Assembly (NCBI GenBank): GCA_018715425.1
Contig: DVLR01000387.1
Span: 1 to 17,020 of the forward strand
DNA: 17,020 nucleotides
Source of the DNA: Candidatus Merdenecus merdavium
GTDB taxonomy: Bacteria > Bacillota > Clostridia > Lachnospirales > Lachnospiraceae
Reading direction: 5' to 3'
Part shown: piece after piece, positions 8,949-16,712 of the stretch
Layout: every line of letters starts with the position of its first letter
Position numbering within the stretch: position 1 is the first letter of the stretch
Position numbers and translations under genes: made by a program
The notes under the pieces: generated by a model
Told to the model about the DNA's origin: nothing
The model's database searches: none
Seen by the model: the letters and a program-made list of their open reading frames with translations, nothing else

Positions 8949-8995
8949 AGAAAGAGTATGGTCTTTGCAACTTCCTGCAAAGCCATACTCTTTCT
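8949..8995 (-). terminator. Long hairpin after carbamate kinase, probable terminator
   Basis: Arms 8949-8969 and 8976-8995 pair over 20 base pairs with one bulged base (8962) and a six-base loop (8970-8975). It begins 14 bases after the arcC stop. On the minus strand the 3' arm ends CTTTCT followed by TACTTG, a modest U-rich run, so termination is likely but not textbook. On the plus strand the same arm is followed by ATCTTTATAA; nothing is transcribed towards it from that side in this window. Confidence 0.65.
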
Positions 8996-9009
8996 ATCTT
9001 TATAAACTT

Positions 9010-9942
9010 TTAGGAGTATATAATGGTTCCTGTCTTCCCGTTGATTCCATCTTTCGCTTTATCCAACAAGGTAATCAATGTCTCTCTACCTTTTTTTGAT
9101 TCTGCAAATTGTACTGCTGCCTCTACTTTTGGCAACATAGAACCAGGAGCAAAATGTCCTTCCTTTGAGTAAGCTTTGGCTTCTTCTACAGACATTTTAG
9201 ATATCCATTCTTGATCCTCTTTCATATAGTTTAATGCGACCTGCTCTACGGCAGTCAGAATAATTAATTGATCCGCATCTAATTCTTTTGCTAAAAAAGC
9301 ACTGATATAATCTTTATCTACAACTGCATCGATCCCTTTTAATCCATCTTCCGTCCTAATTACAGGAACAGCTCCACCACCGCAAGCAATCACAATATGA
9401 TGATCATCTAGCAGTGTTTTAATTGTATCTAATTCAATGATTTCCTGAGGTGCAGGAGAGGCGACCACTTGGCGATATCCCCTTCCAGAATCTTCAACAA
9501 AATGAATATTTTCTGTCTCTTTTTTCTTAGCTTCTTCTTCTGTTAAAAATCTACCAATTGGTTTCGTAGGATTTAAAAATGCAGGATCTTCTTTATCAAC
9601 TCTTACTTGGGTAATTAAAGTAGTGACTGGAATATTCCTACCTCTTTTTTCTAACTCTGCTGACATTCTATTTTGTAAATCATAACCGATATATCCTTGA
9701 CTCATAGCGATACAAACGGTAAGGGGTGTAGGTTTTGCATAACTATGTGAATCACTAAATTCGGACATAGCCGTTTGAAGCATACCAACCTGAGGTCCAT
9801 TACCATGAGTGATGACTACCTGAAGACCTTCATCGACCAAATCCGCAATGACCTTTACCGTTCTTTTTACAGATTCCCATTGTTCTTCTAAGTCATTCCC
9901 CAGTGCATTTCCGCCAAGGGCCACTACTACTCTTTTCTTCAT
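9010..9942 (-). CDS. arcC: Carbamate kinase
   Basis: This 310-residue protein of the amino-acid kinase family interconverts carbamoyl phosphate plus ADP with carbamate plus ATP in the cytoplasm, normally yielding ATP in arginine, agmatine or purine/allantoin breakdown. Diagnostic segments are the opening VVVALGGNALG, THGNGPQVG near residue 45, MSQGYIGYDLQN, the CGGGAVPVI loop, GIDAVVDKD and HFAPGSMLPKVEAA. Length and motifs are normal for carbamate kinase. The ATG at 9942 has GAGG about nine bases upstream. No arginine deiminase, ornithine carbamoyltransferase or antiporter gene lies in the window, so the source of carbamoyl phosphate is not shown. It has its own good promoter at 9996-10024 and a hairpin directly downstream. 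Confidence 0.96.
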   Translation of the reverse strand: MKKRVVVALGGNALGNDLEEQWESVKRTVKVIADLVDEGLQVVITHGNGPQVGMLQTAMSEFSDSHSYAKPTPLTVCIAMSQGYIGYDLQNRMSAELEKRGRNIPVTTLITQVRVDKEDPAFLNPTKPIGRFLTEEEAKKKETENIHFVEDSGRGYRQVVASPAPQEIIELDTIKTLLDDHHIVIACGGGAVPVIRTEDGLKGIDAVVDKDYISAFLAKELDADQLIILTAVEQVALNYMKEDQEWISKMSVEEAKAYSKEGHFAPGSMLPKVEAAVQFAESKKGRETLITLLDKAKDGINGKTGTIIYS

Positions 9943-9995
9943 ATGTTTCGTCCTCTACTCCTATTTCATATTCTGATGTAATCTCAATCTACATT

Positions 9996-10024
9996 ATCAT
10001 ACCAATTAGTTTTAGGCGAATCAA
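9996..10024 (-). promoter_or_regulatory. Putative promoter of arcC
   Basis: On the minus strand TTGATT (10024-10019) and TATGAT (10001-9996) are exactly 17 bases apart; TATGAT matches five of six consensus bases. It lies in the 95-base gap between hisC and arcC, with transcription starting about 45 bases before the arcC ATG. No terminator separates hisC from arcC, so read-through from hisC is also possible. Confidence 0.6.
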
Positions 10025-10037
10025 GAGAAATATGTAC

Positions 10038-11093
10038 TTATTTTAAAATGTCTTTTAAATGATCTATAAACTCTTCCATTTCTTCTTCTGTTCCTACTGT
10101 AATTCTTAAATAATTGTTGATTCTAGGTTTATCAAAGTAACGAACGTAAATATTTCTTTCCTTTAATTCTTGAACGATTTCCTTTGCATGTTTAGATGGA
10201 TGAGATGCAAAGATAAAATTTCCTTGAGAATCAGGAAAGGAAAAAGATAATTCCTTTAATCGGCTTTTTGTCCACTCTCTTGTGTGAATCAGCTGCTTGA
10301 CTCTTTTTTCAAAATAGTTTTTATCTTCTAAGGCTGCTATTCCTAAACGAATGGTGAGTTCATTCAAGGTATAAGAATTAAAAGAGTATTTCACATCATT
10401 TAAATAAGAAATTAAGATTTCATTTCCTATGGCAAAACCTATGCGAACTCCAGCCATGGATCTTGACTTAGAAAAAGTTTGAACCACTAGCAAGTGATCG
10501 TAACGATCTACTAAAGATAAAGCCGATGGACCTGCAAAATCAATATAAGCTTCATCTACGATTACAACACTATCTGGATTCTCTTTTAAAATCTCTTCTA
10601 TAGTATCTAAAGATTCATAGACTCCTGTGGGAGCATTGGGATTAGGGAATATAATCCCTCCATTCTTCTGTCTATAATCCAAAGGATCTATCGTAAAATT
10701 TTCTGTTAATGCTACAGTCTTATACTTGATCTTATAAAGTTCTGCCCATACATCATAAAAAGAATAAGTGATATCTGGAAACAAGATCGGATCATCACTA
10801 TTAAAAAAAGTCAGGAATGCAAGGGCTAATACATCATCGGAACCTATTCCTGTAAAAACCTGATTCTCTTTCACACCGTAAGTTTTACTAATACAACGAG
10901 TTAGATCTTCTATTTTGGGATCGGGATAAAGTTTTAAATGTTCTGTATGAAACTCTTCCAAAACCTTTTTAGCATTAGGTGTTGGGGGGTATGGGTTTTC
11001 ATTGGTATTTAATTTGATCATCTTCGCTTTTTTCGGTTGTTCACCTGGTACGTAAGGAACTACTTTTCTAATGTTTTTTTCCCAAGTTCTCAT
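10038..11093 (-). CDS. hisC: Histidinol-phosphate aminotransferase family protein
   Basis: This 351-residue fold-type I PLP enzyme belongs to the HisC family, which converts imidazole-acetol phosphate and glutamate to histidinol phosphate. Seen in order are KLNTNENPYPP (substrate-side N-terminal motif), GSDDVL, NPNAPTG (N153), VDEAYIDF (D180) and SKSRSMAGVRIG with the PLP-binding lysine K209; NYLRITVGT near the C-terminus holds the carboxylate-binding arginine. No other his gene is near. HisC-like enzymes can also work on phenylalanine or tyrosine precursors, so the in vivo substrate is uncertain. The ATG at 11093 follows a good ribosome site (GAGAGG). The 146-base gap to the upstream aminotransferase holds no clear terminator, so co-transcription is likely. 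Confidence 0.92.
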   Translation of the reverse strand: MRTWEKNIRKVVPYVPGEQPKKAKMIKLNTNENPYPPTPNAKKVLEEFHTEHLKLYPDPKIEDLTRCISKTYGVKENQVFTGIGSDDVLALAFLTFFNSDDPILFPDITYSFYDVWAELYKIKYKTVALTENFTIDPLDYRQKNGGIIFPNPNAPTGVYESLDTIEEILKENPDSVVIVDEAYIDFAGPSALSLVDRYDHLLVVQTFSKSRSMAGVRIGFAIGNEILISYLNDVKYSFNSYTLNELTIRLGIAALEDKNYFEKRVKQLIHTREWTKSRLKELSFSFPDSQGNFIFASHPSKHAKEIVQELKERNIYVRYFDKPRINNYLRITVGTEEEMEEFIDHLKDILK

Positions 11094-11094
11094 C

Positions 11095-11215
11095 TTATAT
11101 TCCTCTCTTTTCTTTCATGGTTATCTCTAAATATCCTTTATCTTTCTATCCCATCCATCCATGTATCTACCTATCTATCTTTCTTTTTTATCCATTCCTT
11201 ATCTCTACTACTTGG
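11095..11215 (-). promoter_or_regulatory. Purine-rich leader of hisC with degenerate tetranucleotide repeats and two mini-ORFs
   Basis: Read on the minus strand this leader is almost free of C. Between about 11131 and 11190 it is a run of GATA/GGAT/GATG-type tetranucleotide units. It holds two very short open frames: 11162-11127 (ATG, 11 codons, stop TAG; AGGTAG four bases upstream) and 11118-11095 (ATG, 7 codons, stop TAA one base before the hisC ATG, containing the hisC ribosome site). Neither codes for histidine-rich peptide, so classical histidine attenuation is not supported. I see no hairpin or known riboswitch. Confidence 0.4.
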
Positions 11216-11239
11216 TTTCAATATCTTTTATTAGTCAAA

Positions 11240-12430
11240 TCACTTGTGAAACACTTTTTTTGCTAATTTTTCAAACTGTGGCAAAGATGCTATGATGGTT
11301 TCATAAGATACGCAATAAGCTAAACGGACGTAGCCAGGGCATCCAAATGAACTTCCTTGTACCAAAAGAATGCGATGCTCTTTTGCCAGCTTGCAGAATT
11401 CCTTTTCATCTTCCATAGGAGACTTCAAAAAAAGATAAAACGCTCCTTGTGGTTTCACACACTCAAATCCTAAATCAGATAAACCTTGATAAATTTTGTC
11501 CCTGTTTCTTTTATAATAAGTAACATCTACTTCTTCATCTAAACACTCAGCTACCACTTTTTGGAATAAAGAAGGCGCATTAACGAAGCCTAAAATACGG
11601 TTTGCTACATTTGCTGCCTTGACTATGTCTTCATAGCTGTCTAGCTCTTTTGGTAAAACTAAGTATCCAATTCGTTCACCTGGTAACGATAAAGATTTAC
11701 TGTAGGAGTAGCCAACAATAGCATTATGATAATACTTCGTGATATAAGGAATATGCTGATGTTCATATACAAGTTCCCTATATGGCTCATCGGAAACAAT
11801 ATAGATACTCCTTTGGAGCTCCTCTTCTTTTTCTTTTAAAATTTTTGTAAGCTCTTTTATGGTATCCTCTGAATAAATTACCCCAGTAGGATTGTTTGGT
11901 GTATTCAAAATAACGATCTTTGTTTTTCTTGTAATAGAAGAACGAAAAGCTTCTAAATCTGGCAAAAAAGTAGGTGGATTCGGTGGAACTGTAACTAAAA
12001 CTCCATCATAATTATCTACATAGTTTTTGTATTCTCCGAAATACGGTGCAAAAACAATAACTTCATCCCCTGGATCTAACAACGTTTTAAACATGACATT
12101 TAGCCCACCAGCAGCACCTACGGTCATCAGTATGTTTCCTTGGTCTAAAGAAGTCCCGTATTTGTCATTTAGATGATCTGCTACTCTCTGCCTCACATCT
12201 TCATATCCAGAATTGTTCATATACCCATGAACAACTGTTGATTCTTCTTTCTCAAGAATATCCATAATTGTTTTTTTGACTTTATCAGGCGCTTTCACGT
12301 TTGGATTTCCCAAACTAAAATCATACACATTTTCTGGTCCATAAATTTGGGCTAATCTCTTTCCCTCTTCAAACATCACTCTGATTGCTGAACCTGCTTC
12401 TATGTGACCTTTCATTTTCTCTGATATCAT
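11240..12430 (-). CDS. Class I/II pyridoxal phosphate-dependent aminotransferase (aspartate aminotransferase-like)
   Basis: This 396-residue fold-type I aminotransferase is of the AspB/AlaT group and moves amino groups between an amino acid and a 2-oxo acid. Motifs: DFSLGNPN near the N-terminus, TVGAAGGLN for phosphate contacts, NTPNNPTG (N180), SDEPYRELVY (D214), SYSKSLSLPGERIGY with the PLP lysine K245, and GYVRLAYC near the end with the substrate-carboxylate arginine. Specificity (aspartate, alanine, aromatic) cannot be read with confidence. The frame allows GTG 12439, ATG 12436 and ATG 12430; I choose ATG 12430 because AGGTG sits at 12437-12441, correct spacing for 12430 but too close or overlapping for the others. 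It has a strong promoter (12518-12546) and is followed by hisC. Confidence 0.93.
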   Translation of the reverse strand: MISEKMKGHIEAGSAIRVMFEEGKRLAQIYGPENVYDFSLGNPNVKAPDKVKKTIMDILEKEESTVVHGYMNNSGYEDVRQRVADHLNDKYGTSLDQGNILMTVGAAGGLNVMFKTLLDPGDEVIVFAPYFGEYKNYVDNYDGVLVTVPPNPPTFLPDLEAFRSSITRKTKIVILNTPNNPTGVIYSEDTIKELTKILKEKEEELQRSIYIVSDEPYRELVYEHQHIPYITKYYHNAIVGYSYSKSLSLPGERIGYLVLPKELDSYEDIVKAANVANRILGFVNAPSLFQKVVAECLDEEVDVTYYKRNRDKIYQGLSDLGFECVKPQGAFYLFLKSPMEDEKEFCKLAKEHRILLVQGSSFGCPGYVRLAYCVSYETIIASLPQFEKLAKKVFHK

Positions 12431-12517
12431 TGCCATCACCTCAATATTTTCTTTTCTATGTTCACCATTAGGATCACCATGGGTTTTTCAATGGTTGACT
12501 CTAGCTTATTTCCCTTT

Positions 12518-12546
12518 ATCATAGCAAATTACTAAAGTGATTACAA
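12518..12546 (-). promoter_or_regulatory. Putative promoter of the aminotransferase-hisC unit
   Basis: On the minus strand TTGTAA (12546-12541) and TATGAT (12523-12518) are 17 bases apart, with TGC directly before the -10 box (extended -10). Transcription would begin near 12511, giving an untranslated leader of about 80 bases. Two bases of the -35 box are shared with the arm of the upstream terminator hairpin (12545-12591). Confidence 0.65.
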
Positions 12547-12591
12547 GATAAAAAGAGATGAATCACGTGAATGTCCATCTCTTTTTATCTT
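12545..12591 (-). terminator. Terminator hairpin after the alcohol dehydrogenase
   Basis: A perfect 16-base-pair stem (12545-12560 with 12576-12591) closes a 15-base loop that includes the palindrome TCACGTGA. On the minus strand the 3' arm reads CATCTCTTTTTATCTT, so the T run is part of the stem. It lies 25 bases after the adh stop and ends that transcript just before the next promoter. Confidence 0.75.
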
Positions 12592-12616
12592 CCTTTATTA
12601 ATATAGGTAATCCACA

Positions 12617-13783
12617 CTATAATGCTAATTGATAAATCTTTTCCACATCTTTTGTCGTAAGCTTTACAAAATTTCCACAAGTGCCATTACCTAATTTCAT
12701 GTTTTCTGCCATTTTAGGAATATCTTCTTCCTTTGCTCCTAATTGTCGGAAATTAACTGGCATATTAATAGAGGTCAAGAAGCTTTCAAATCTTGCAATT
12801 CCCTCTAAAGCCGTTGCCTCTGGATTTGCAAAATCCATTTCGCATCCCCAAACTCGTACTGCAAATTGGGCAAAACGCGAAACATCATGACGGTAGACGT
12901 ATTTCATCCATGCTGGGAAGATAACTGCTAATCCAGCTCCGTGAGCACAATCATAAAGAGCAGATAATTCATGTTCGATACCATGACTTGCCCAATCTTG
13001 TTCTCTACCAACACCAAGTAAGTTATTATGAGCGACCATACCAGCCCACATAATATTAGCTCTTGCTTCATAGTCCTTTGGATCGATGAGTACCTTAGGT
13101 GCTTCTTTGATCAAAGTTAACAACGTAGCTTCACATAGCCTATCTGTAAATTCTACATCTTTTGTATTGGTAAAGTAACGCTCCATAATATGTGCCATAA
13201 TATCTGTAATACCGCAAGATGTTTGATAAGCTGGCAATGTCATGGTAAGTTCAGGATTCATAACTGAAAATACGGGACGAAGGGCACCACCTGAGGCTCC
13301 TCTTTTCAACATACCTTCTTCTCTTGTAATAACACTATCTGGAGAGCCTTCACTACCTGCTGCTGCAATGGTTAATACTGTTCCTATCTTTAAAGCTTTT
13401 TTCACTACTTTTCCTTCATAGAAATCCCAAAAGTCTCCATCGTATACAGCACCTGCTGCAATAGCTTTCGCTGAATCTATAGAACTACCACCACCAATAG
13501 CTAAGATGAAATCTACACCTTCCTCTTTACAAAGCTGGATTCCTTGATAAACTAATCCACTTCTTGGATTGGGCTTTACACCACCAAGCTCTATATAAGA
13601 GATTCCTTCTTTTTCTAGTGATTTCTTCACACGATCCATAAGACCTGAACGAAGTACTGAACCGCCTCCATAGTGAATGAGTACTTTCGTTCCACCAAAT
13701 TGTTTTACGTATTCCCCTGTCTTTTCTTCTTTTCCTCTGCCAAAAGCAAAATATGTTGGGCTGTGAAATGAAAAATTTTCCAT
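12617..13783 (-). CDS. Iron-containing alcohol dehydrogenase (butanol dehydrogenase/YqhD type)
   Basis: This 388-residue group III alcohol dehydrogenase reduces aldehydes or oxidises alcohols with NAD(P)H in the cytoplasm, likely in fermentation or aldehyde detoxification. The nucleotide-binding region shows LIHYGGGS near residue 35 and AIGGGSSIDSAKAIAAG near residue 95. The metal ligands fall at D194 and H198 (ITDIMAHIME), H267 (DWASH) and H281 (YDCAHGAG), the same numbers known for the four ligands in Escherichia coli YqhD. The start is ATG 13783, with AGGAGG at good distance; a second ATG four bases upstream is in another frame. Substrate and NADH versus NADPH preference are not evident. 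It probably follows the DUF2156 gene in one unit (69-base gap without a strong terminator) and ends at the hairpin 12545-12591. Confidence 0.95.
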   Translation of the reverse strand: MENFSFHSPTYFAFGRGKEEKTGEYVKQFGGTKVLIHYGGGSVLRSGLMDRVKKSLEKEGISYIELGGVKPNPRSGLVYQGIQLCKEEGVDFILAIGGGSSIDSAKAIAAGAVYDGDFWDFYEGKVVKKALKIGTVLTIAAAGSEGSPDSVITREEGMLKRGASGGALRPVFSVMNPELTMTLPAYQTSCGITDIMAHIMERYFTNTKDVEFTDRLCEATLLTLIKEAPKVLIDPKDYEARANIMWAGMVAHNNLLGVGREQDWASHGIEHELSALYDCAHGAGLAVIFPAWMKYVYRHDVSRFAQFAVRVWGCEMDFANPEATALEGIARFESFLTSINMPVNFRQLGAKEEDIPKMAENMKLGNGTCGNFVKLTTKDVEKIYQLAL

Positions 13784-13852
13784 ACATCTACCTCCTAAAC
13801 AATCCTATTTTCTACCTTCTAGCCATCTATTACTTATTGTTCTAAACAAAAC

Positions 13853-14764
13853 TTATTGCTCTGTTTCTTCTTTTTTTGTAACAACGCCTTTTTCCACAAG
13901 AAAAACTGGACGATAAGATAACTTGGCCTTCCTTAGACCTTCAGAACCTGTATCCTCTTCTCTATTAACATATTCGTATTTTCCCATTGCCTCATGAAGA
14001 ACAAATTCCTTGTTTATCATAGGATAAGCTCCTTGAATGTCAGCAAAGGCCTTTTCAATGTGAACCACTAAAGTATCTGAGCAAACAGCCTCTCCAATGG
14101 TAAATGCCACCACTTTTCCATCGATTTTAAGGACTCCTCCAACAACCTCTAACTCTTTAAATAAGCGTAAATAATTTAAAGTAACACACATCTCTGCCAA
14201 TTTTTCGTCATCGGTTTCACATTCATTTTCTTCACGCCATGCCAATGCCATCTGAAAGCATTCTTCTATATTATCTTCAGACATTGCTTCATATGACCAA
14301 TTTGGATACATCTCTAAAAATCGATTGATATGATTCCGTTTTCCGTGATATTTTTTACCTTTTAATATGGCTAGTTTTTCAGTTTCATAAACGTAATCGG
14401 CCACGTCTCGATCATATTCAATTTGAAATCTACCTGGATAAAACTCCTCTATTGCAGCAAATTGTCCTTCTGTAATATTGTACATTTGAAATTCAATACC
14501 CTTTTCCTCGCAGTACTCCATCATGGTATCAATTGCTGTTTTTACACCTTCTGGATGACCAATTGGAAAGGTAAAAGCTGGTTCCTCATCATCCTTCATA
14601 AATACCAAAGTGTCTTCTACTATTGTAAATACAACATTATAATGCCTAGACCACAGGTAAGTATTTGCAAATGTTTGCTCACAGCTTCTAGAAAATTGTT
14701 TTGCTAAATGACTATTAATGAGCTCCCTATCTTCTAACTCTGGTCTTCTAAATTCTAATTCCAT
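13853..14764 (-). CDS. DUF2156-type protein with a phosphatidylglycerol lysyltransferase C-terminal-like (double GNAT) fold
   Basis: This 303-residue soluble protein has no membrane segment or signal peptide. It resembles the DUF2156/LPG_synthase C-terminal family, which has two GNAT-like halves like those of FemX and the catalytic part of MprF. Supporting segments are the opening FRRPELEDRELINSHLAKQ, a SCEQTFANTYLWS stretch, KGKKYHGKRNHINRFLEMYPNW in the middle and a second half with KVVAFTIGEAVC, VVHIEKAFADIQGAYPMINKEF and KAKLSYRP. These are typical of the free-standing members, whose function is unknown; transfer of an aminoacyl or acyl group is only an inference from fold. The ATG at 14764 lacks a clear ribosome site (AAAATCAGATATT precedes it), unusual in this window. 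A tandem TATAAT promoter lies 45-55 bases upstream; adh follows. Confidence 0.87.
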   Translation of the reverse strand: MELEFRRPELEDRELINSHLAKQFSRSCEQTFANTYLWSRHYNVVFTIVEDTLVFMKDDEEPAFTFPIGHPEGVKTAIDTMMEYCEEKGIEFQMYNITEGQFAAIEEFYPGRFQIEYDRDVADYVYETEKLAILKGKKYHGKRNHINRFLEMYPNWSYEAMSEDNIEECFQMALAWREENECETDDEKLAEMCVTLNYLRLFKELEVVGGVLKIDGKVVAFTIGEAVCSDTLVVHIEKAFADIQGAYPMINKEFVLHEAMGKYEYVNREEDTGSEGLRKAKLSYRPVFLVEKGVVTKKEETEQ

Positions 14765-14806
14765 AATATCTGATTTTCATTCCCATCTATTTTTATTGTA
14801 ATGCTT

Positions 14807-14821
14807 ATTATAGTCATTATA
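14807..14821 (-). promoter_or_regulatory. Putative promoter of DUF2156-adh, two tandem TATAAT boxes
   Basis: Two perfect TATAAT hexamers occur nine bases apart on the minus strand (14821-14816 and 14812-14807). The first is preceded by TGC, an extended -10. A TTGAAA lies 11 bases before the first box and 20 before the second, neither an ideal spacing, so the extended -10 is probably the main determinant. Confidence 0.55.
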
Positions 14822-14836
14822 GCACATTTAAATTTC

Positions 14837-14869
14837 AAAAGGAATATCAACGCTAAATTAACTTCCTTT
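14837..14869 (-). terminator. Weak terminator-like hairpin after the ABC exporter
   Basis: On the minus strand AAAGGAA (14869-14863) pairs with TTCCTTT (14844-14838), with four further inner pairs including a wobble, followed by TGAAATTT. The T run is poor and the stem short, so this is a tentative call. It lies about 57 bases after the exporter stop and just upstream of the DUF2156 promoter. Confidence 0.3.
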
Positions 14870-14926
14870 AACATGATATCCCTTTATCCTTTTCCTATAT
14901 TTATTTCATGATTACTTGATGATGAT

Positions 14927-16675
14927 TTAGGTGAATACTACACCCTTTTTAAATTGCATATTGTATAAATTGGAATAGATTCCCTTCTTAGCAAGAAGAT
15001 CTTCGTGGCTTCCCCTCTCTACAATGCCCTCTTCGGTGAGAACAAGGATGGTGCCTGCATTTTTAATTGTAGATAATCTGTGAGCAATGACAAAAGTCGT
15101 ACGATCTTTGGCTAATTCCTCTAGGGAATCTTGAACGATCTTTTCACTTTCATTATCTAAAGCTGAAGTTGCTTCATCAAAAATTAAAATTGGTGGATTC
15201 TTAAGAAAAACTCTGGCAATGGATAATCTTTGTTTCTGCCCGCCAGAAATCTTCACTCCTCTTTGACCTATATCTGTATAGTATCCATCTGGCAATTCCA
15301 TAATAAAATCATGGGCATTGGCTTTCTTAGCTGCTTCGATGACTTCTTCATCTGTTGCATCTGGTTTCCCATAACGGATGTTATTCATAACATTTTCAGC
15401 AAATAGATATACATCTTGCTGCACAATTCCCACATTTGCTCTTAGATCATCTAATTTTACATCTCTAATATCCATTCCGTCGATACGGATACTTCCCGAA
15501 CTGACGTCGTAGAATCTTGGAATCAAACTACATAAGGTTGTCTTACCAGCCCCTGAGCTTCCCACAAGGGCAACATACTCTCCAGCATGAACACTTAAGT
15601 TAATCTGATGAAGAATGTCCTGGTTTTCTTCATAATGGAAGCTAACATCCTCAAACTCTACATCACCTTTTACATCCTTCATTGCAATTGCATCCTCTTT
15701 ATCTGCAATATCTGGATCTACATCTAGAATTTCAAGGAAACGTTCAAAGCCCGTATATCCATTCTGAAATTGCTCTGTAAAGGCAATTAACTTCTTCACT
15801 GGTTCGATAAAATTGTTAACATAAAGTAAAAATACCACTAAATCAGATACATTTACAGATCCCTTAGTAATGAAGAAACCTCCAACAACTAGAACCGAAA
15901 TGGTTACAAGGGTAGTTAAAGCACCAATCCCTGAATGGTATCCCCCCATGTACTTATAACTGAGTCTTTTAGATTCTACAAAACGATCATTTCCTTTTTG
16001 AAATTTTTGCATTTCAATCTCTTCATTGGCAAAGGATTTTACCACCCTGATACCAGATAAATTATCTTCGATCTGACTATTAATATCAGCAATCCTAGCA
16101 CGATTCAACGAAAATGCTCTTTTCATCTTAACATTAAAATAAAACGCATAGGCTGCAATGATCGGTACAAAAGCAAATGCTACCAGGGTTAATTTCATGT
16201 TAATCCCAGCCAAAATAATAAAAGATCCTACTAATTTAATAATAGAGATCACCACATCTTCTGGACCATGGTGTAGCAACTCGCTAATATCGAATAAATC
16301 ACTGGTGACTCTTGATAACAGTTGCCCTACTTTTTGATTGTCGAAAAAAGTAAAAGATAGCTTTTGATAATGTTCAAAAATTTCATATCTCATATTCGAT
16401 TCAATCTTAGCACCCATAATATGTCCATAATAAGCAATAAAATAATTACATATAAATTCTATGGCAACGAGAATAAGCATAAACCCGCCAAGCTTAATAA
16501 TAGAGTTTAATGCCTCTGAAGCTGGTAACAATACCACCACATTGGTAATATAACGTACAATCAAAGGAATGGCTAATGTGACTCCTGCTCCTACAATGGC
16601 AAATAACATATCTGCCAAAAATAGTTTTTTATATGGTTTATAATACGTGAATAATTTTTTTAGTTTGTGAAACAA
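14927..16675 (-). CDS. ABC exporter half-transporter (fused membrane and ATPase domains)
   Basis: This 582-residue protein is a type IV ABC exporter half: six membrane helices in about residues 15-315, then the ATPase. Motifs: Walker A GSSGAGKTT (372-380), Q-loop VGIVQQDVYLFA (Q420), signature ISGGQ (476-480, the usual LSGGQ with one conservative change), Walker B ILIFDEATSALD (D500, E501) and the switch histidine in IAHRLST (H532). All are intact. No second half-transporter is adjacent, so it may work as a homodimer; the cargo cannot be inferred. The frame stays open to ATG 16705, but I choose TTG 16675: GGGAGG (16688-16683) lies seven bases upstream, whereas the ATG has no ribosome site and falls almost at the predicted transcription start (-10 box 16713-16718). 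It is transcribed alone. Confidence 0.93.
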   Translation of the reverse strand: MFHKLKKLFTYYKPYKKLFLADMLFAIVGAGVTLAIPLIVRYITNVVVLLPASEALNSIIKLGGFMLILVAIEFICNYFIAYYGHIMGAKIESNMRYEIFEHYQKLSFTFFDNQKVGQLLSRVTSDLFDISELLHHGPEDVVISIIKLVGSFIILAGINMKLTLVAFAFVPIIAAYAFYFNVKMKRAFSLNRARIADINSQIEDNLSGIRVVKSFANEEIEMQKFQKGNDRFVESKRLSYKYMGGYHSGIGALTTLVTISVLVVGGFFITKGSVNVSDLVVFLLYVNNFIEPVKKLIAFTEQFQNGYTGFERFLEILDVDPDIADKEDAIAMKDVKGDVEFEDVSFHYEENQDILHQINLSVHAGEYVALVGSSGAGKTTLCSLIPRFYDVSSGSIRIDGMDIRDVKLDDLRANVGIVQQDVYLFAENVMNNIRYGKPDATDEEVIEAAKKANAHDFIMELPDGYYTDIGQRGVKISGGQKQRLSIARVFLKNPPILIFDEATSALDNESEKIVQDSLEELAKDRTTFVIAHRLSTIKNAGTILVLTEEGIVERGSHEDLLAKKGIYSNLYNMQFKKGVVFT

Positions 16676-16712
16676 TACTCTTCCTCCCTTCTTACTGCGT
16701 ATCATCTATGAT

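Noticed and set aside
11131..11190. CRISPR array or satellite repeat suggested by repeated ATCC/ATCT units
   Set aside because: Units are four bases and degenerate, with no spacers or constant repeat; it is a low-complexity leader.
12431..12511. Riboswitch or upstream peptide in the aminotransferase leader
   Set aside because: There are two ATGGTGA copies and a 14-codon frame, but no ribosome site, no stable hairpin and no known riboswitch core.
13527..13787. 86-codon minus-strand frame starting four bases before adh
   Set aside because: It is a frame-shifted shadow of the adh N-terminus; the shared ribosome site suits the adh ATG better.
14423..14707. 94-codon plus-strand open frame opposite the DUF2156 gene
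   Set aside because: Composition is unlike a real protein, and the opposite strand is a conserved family.
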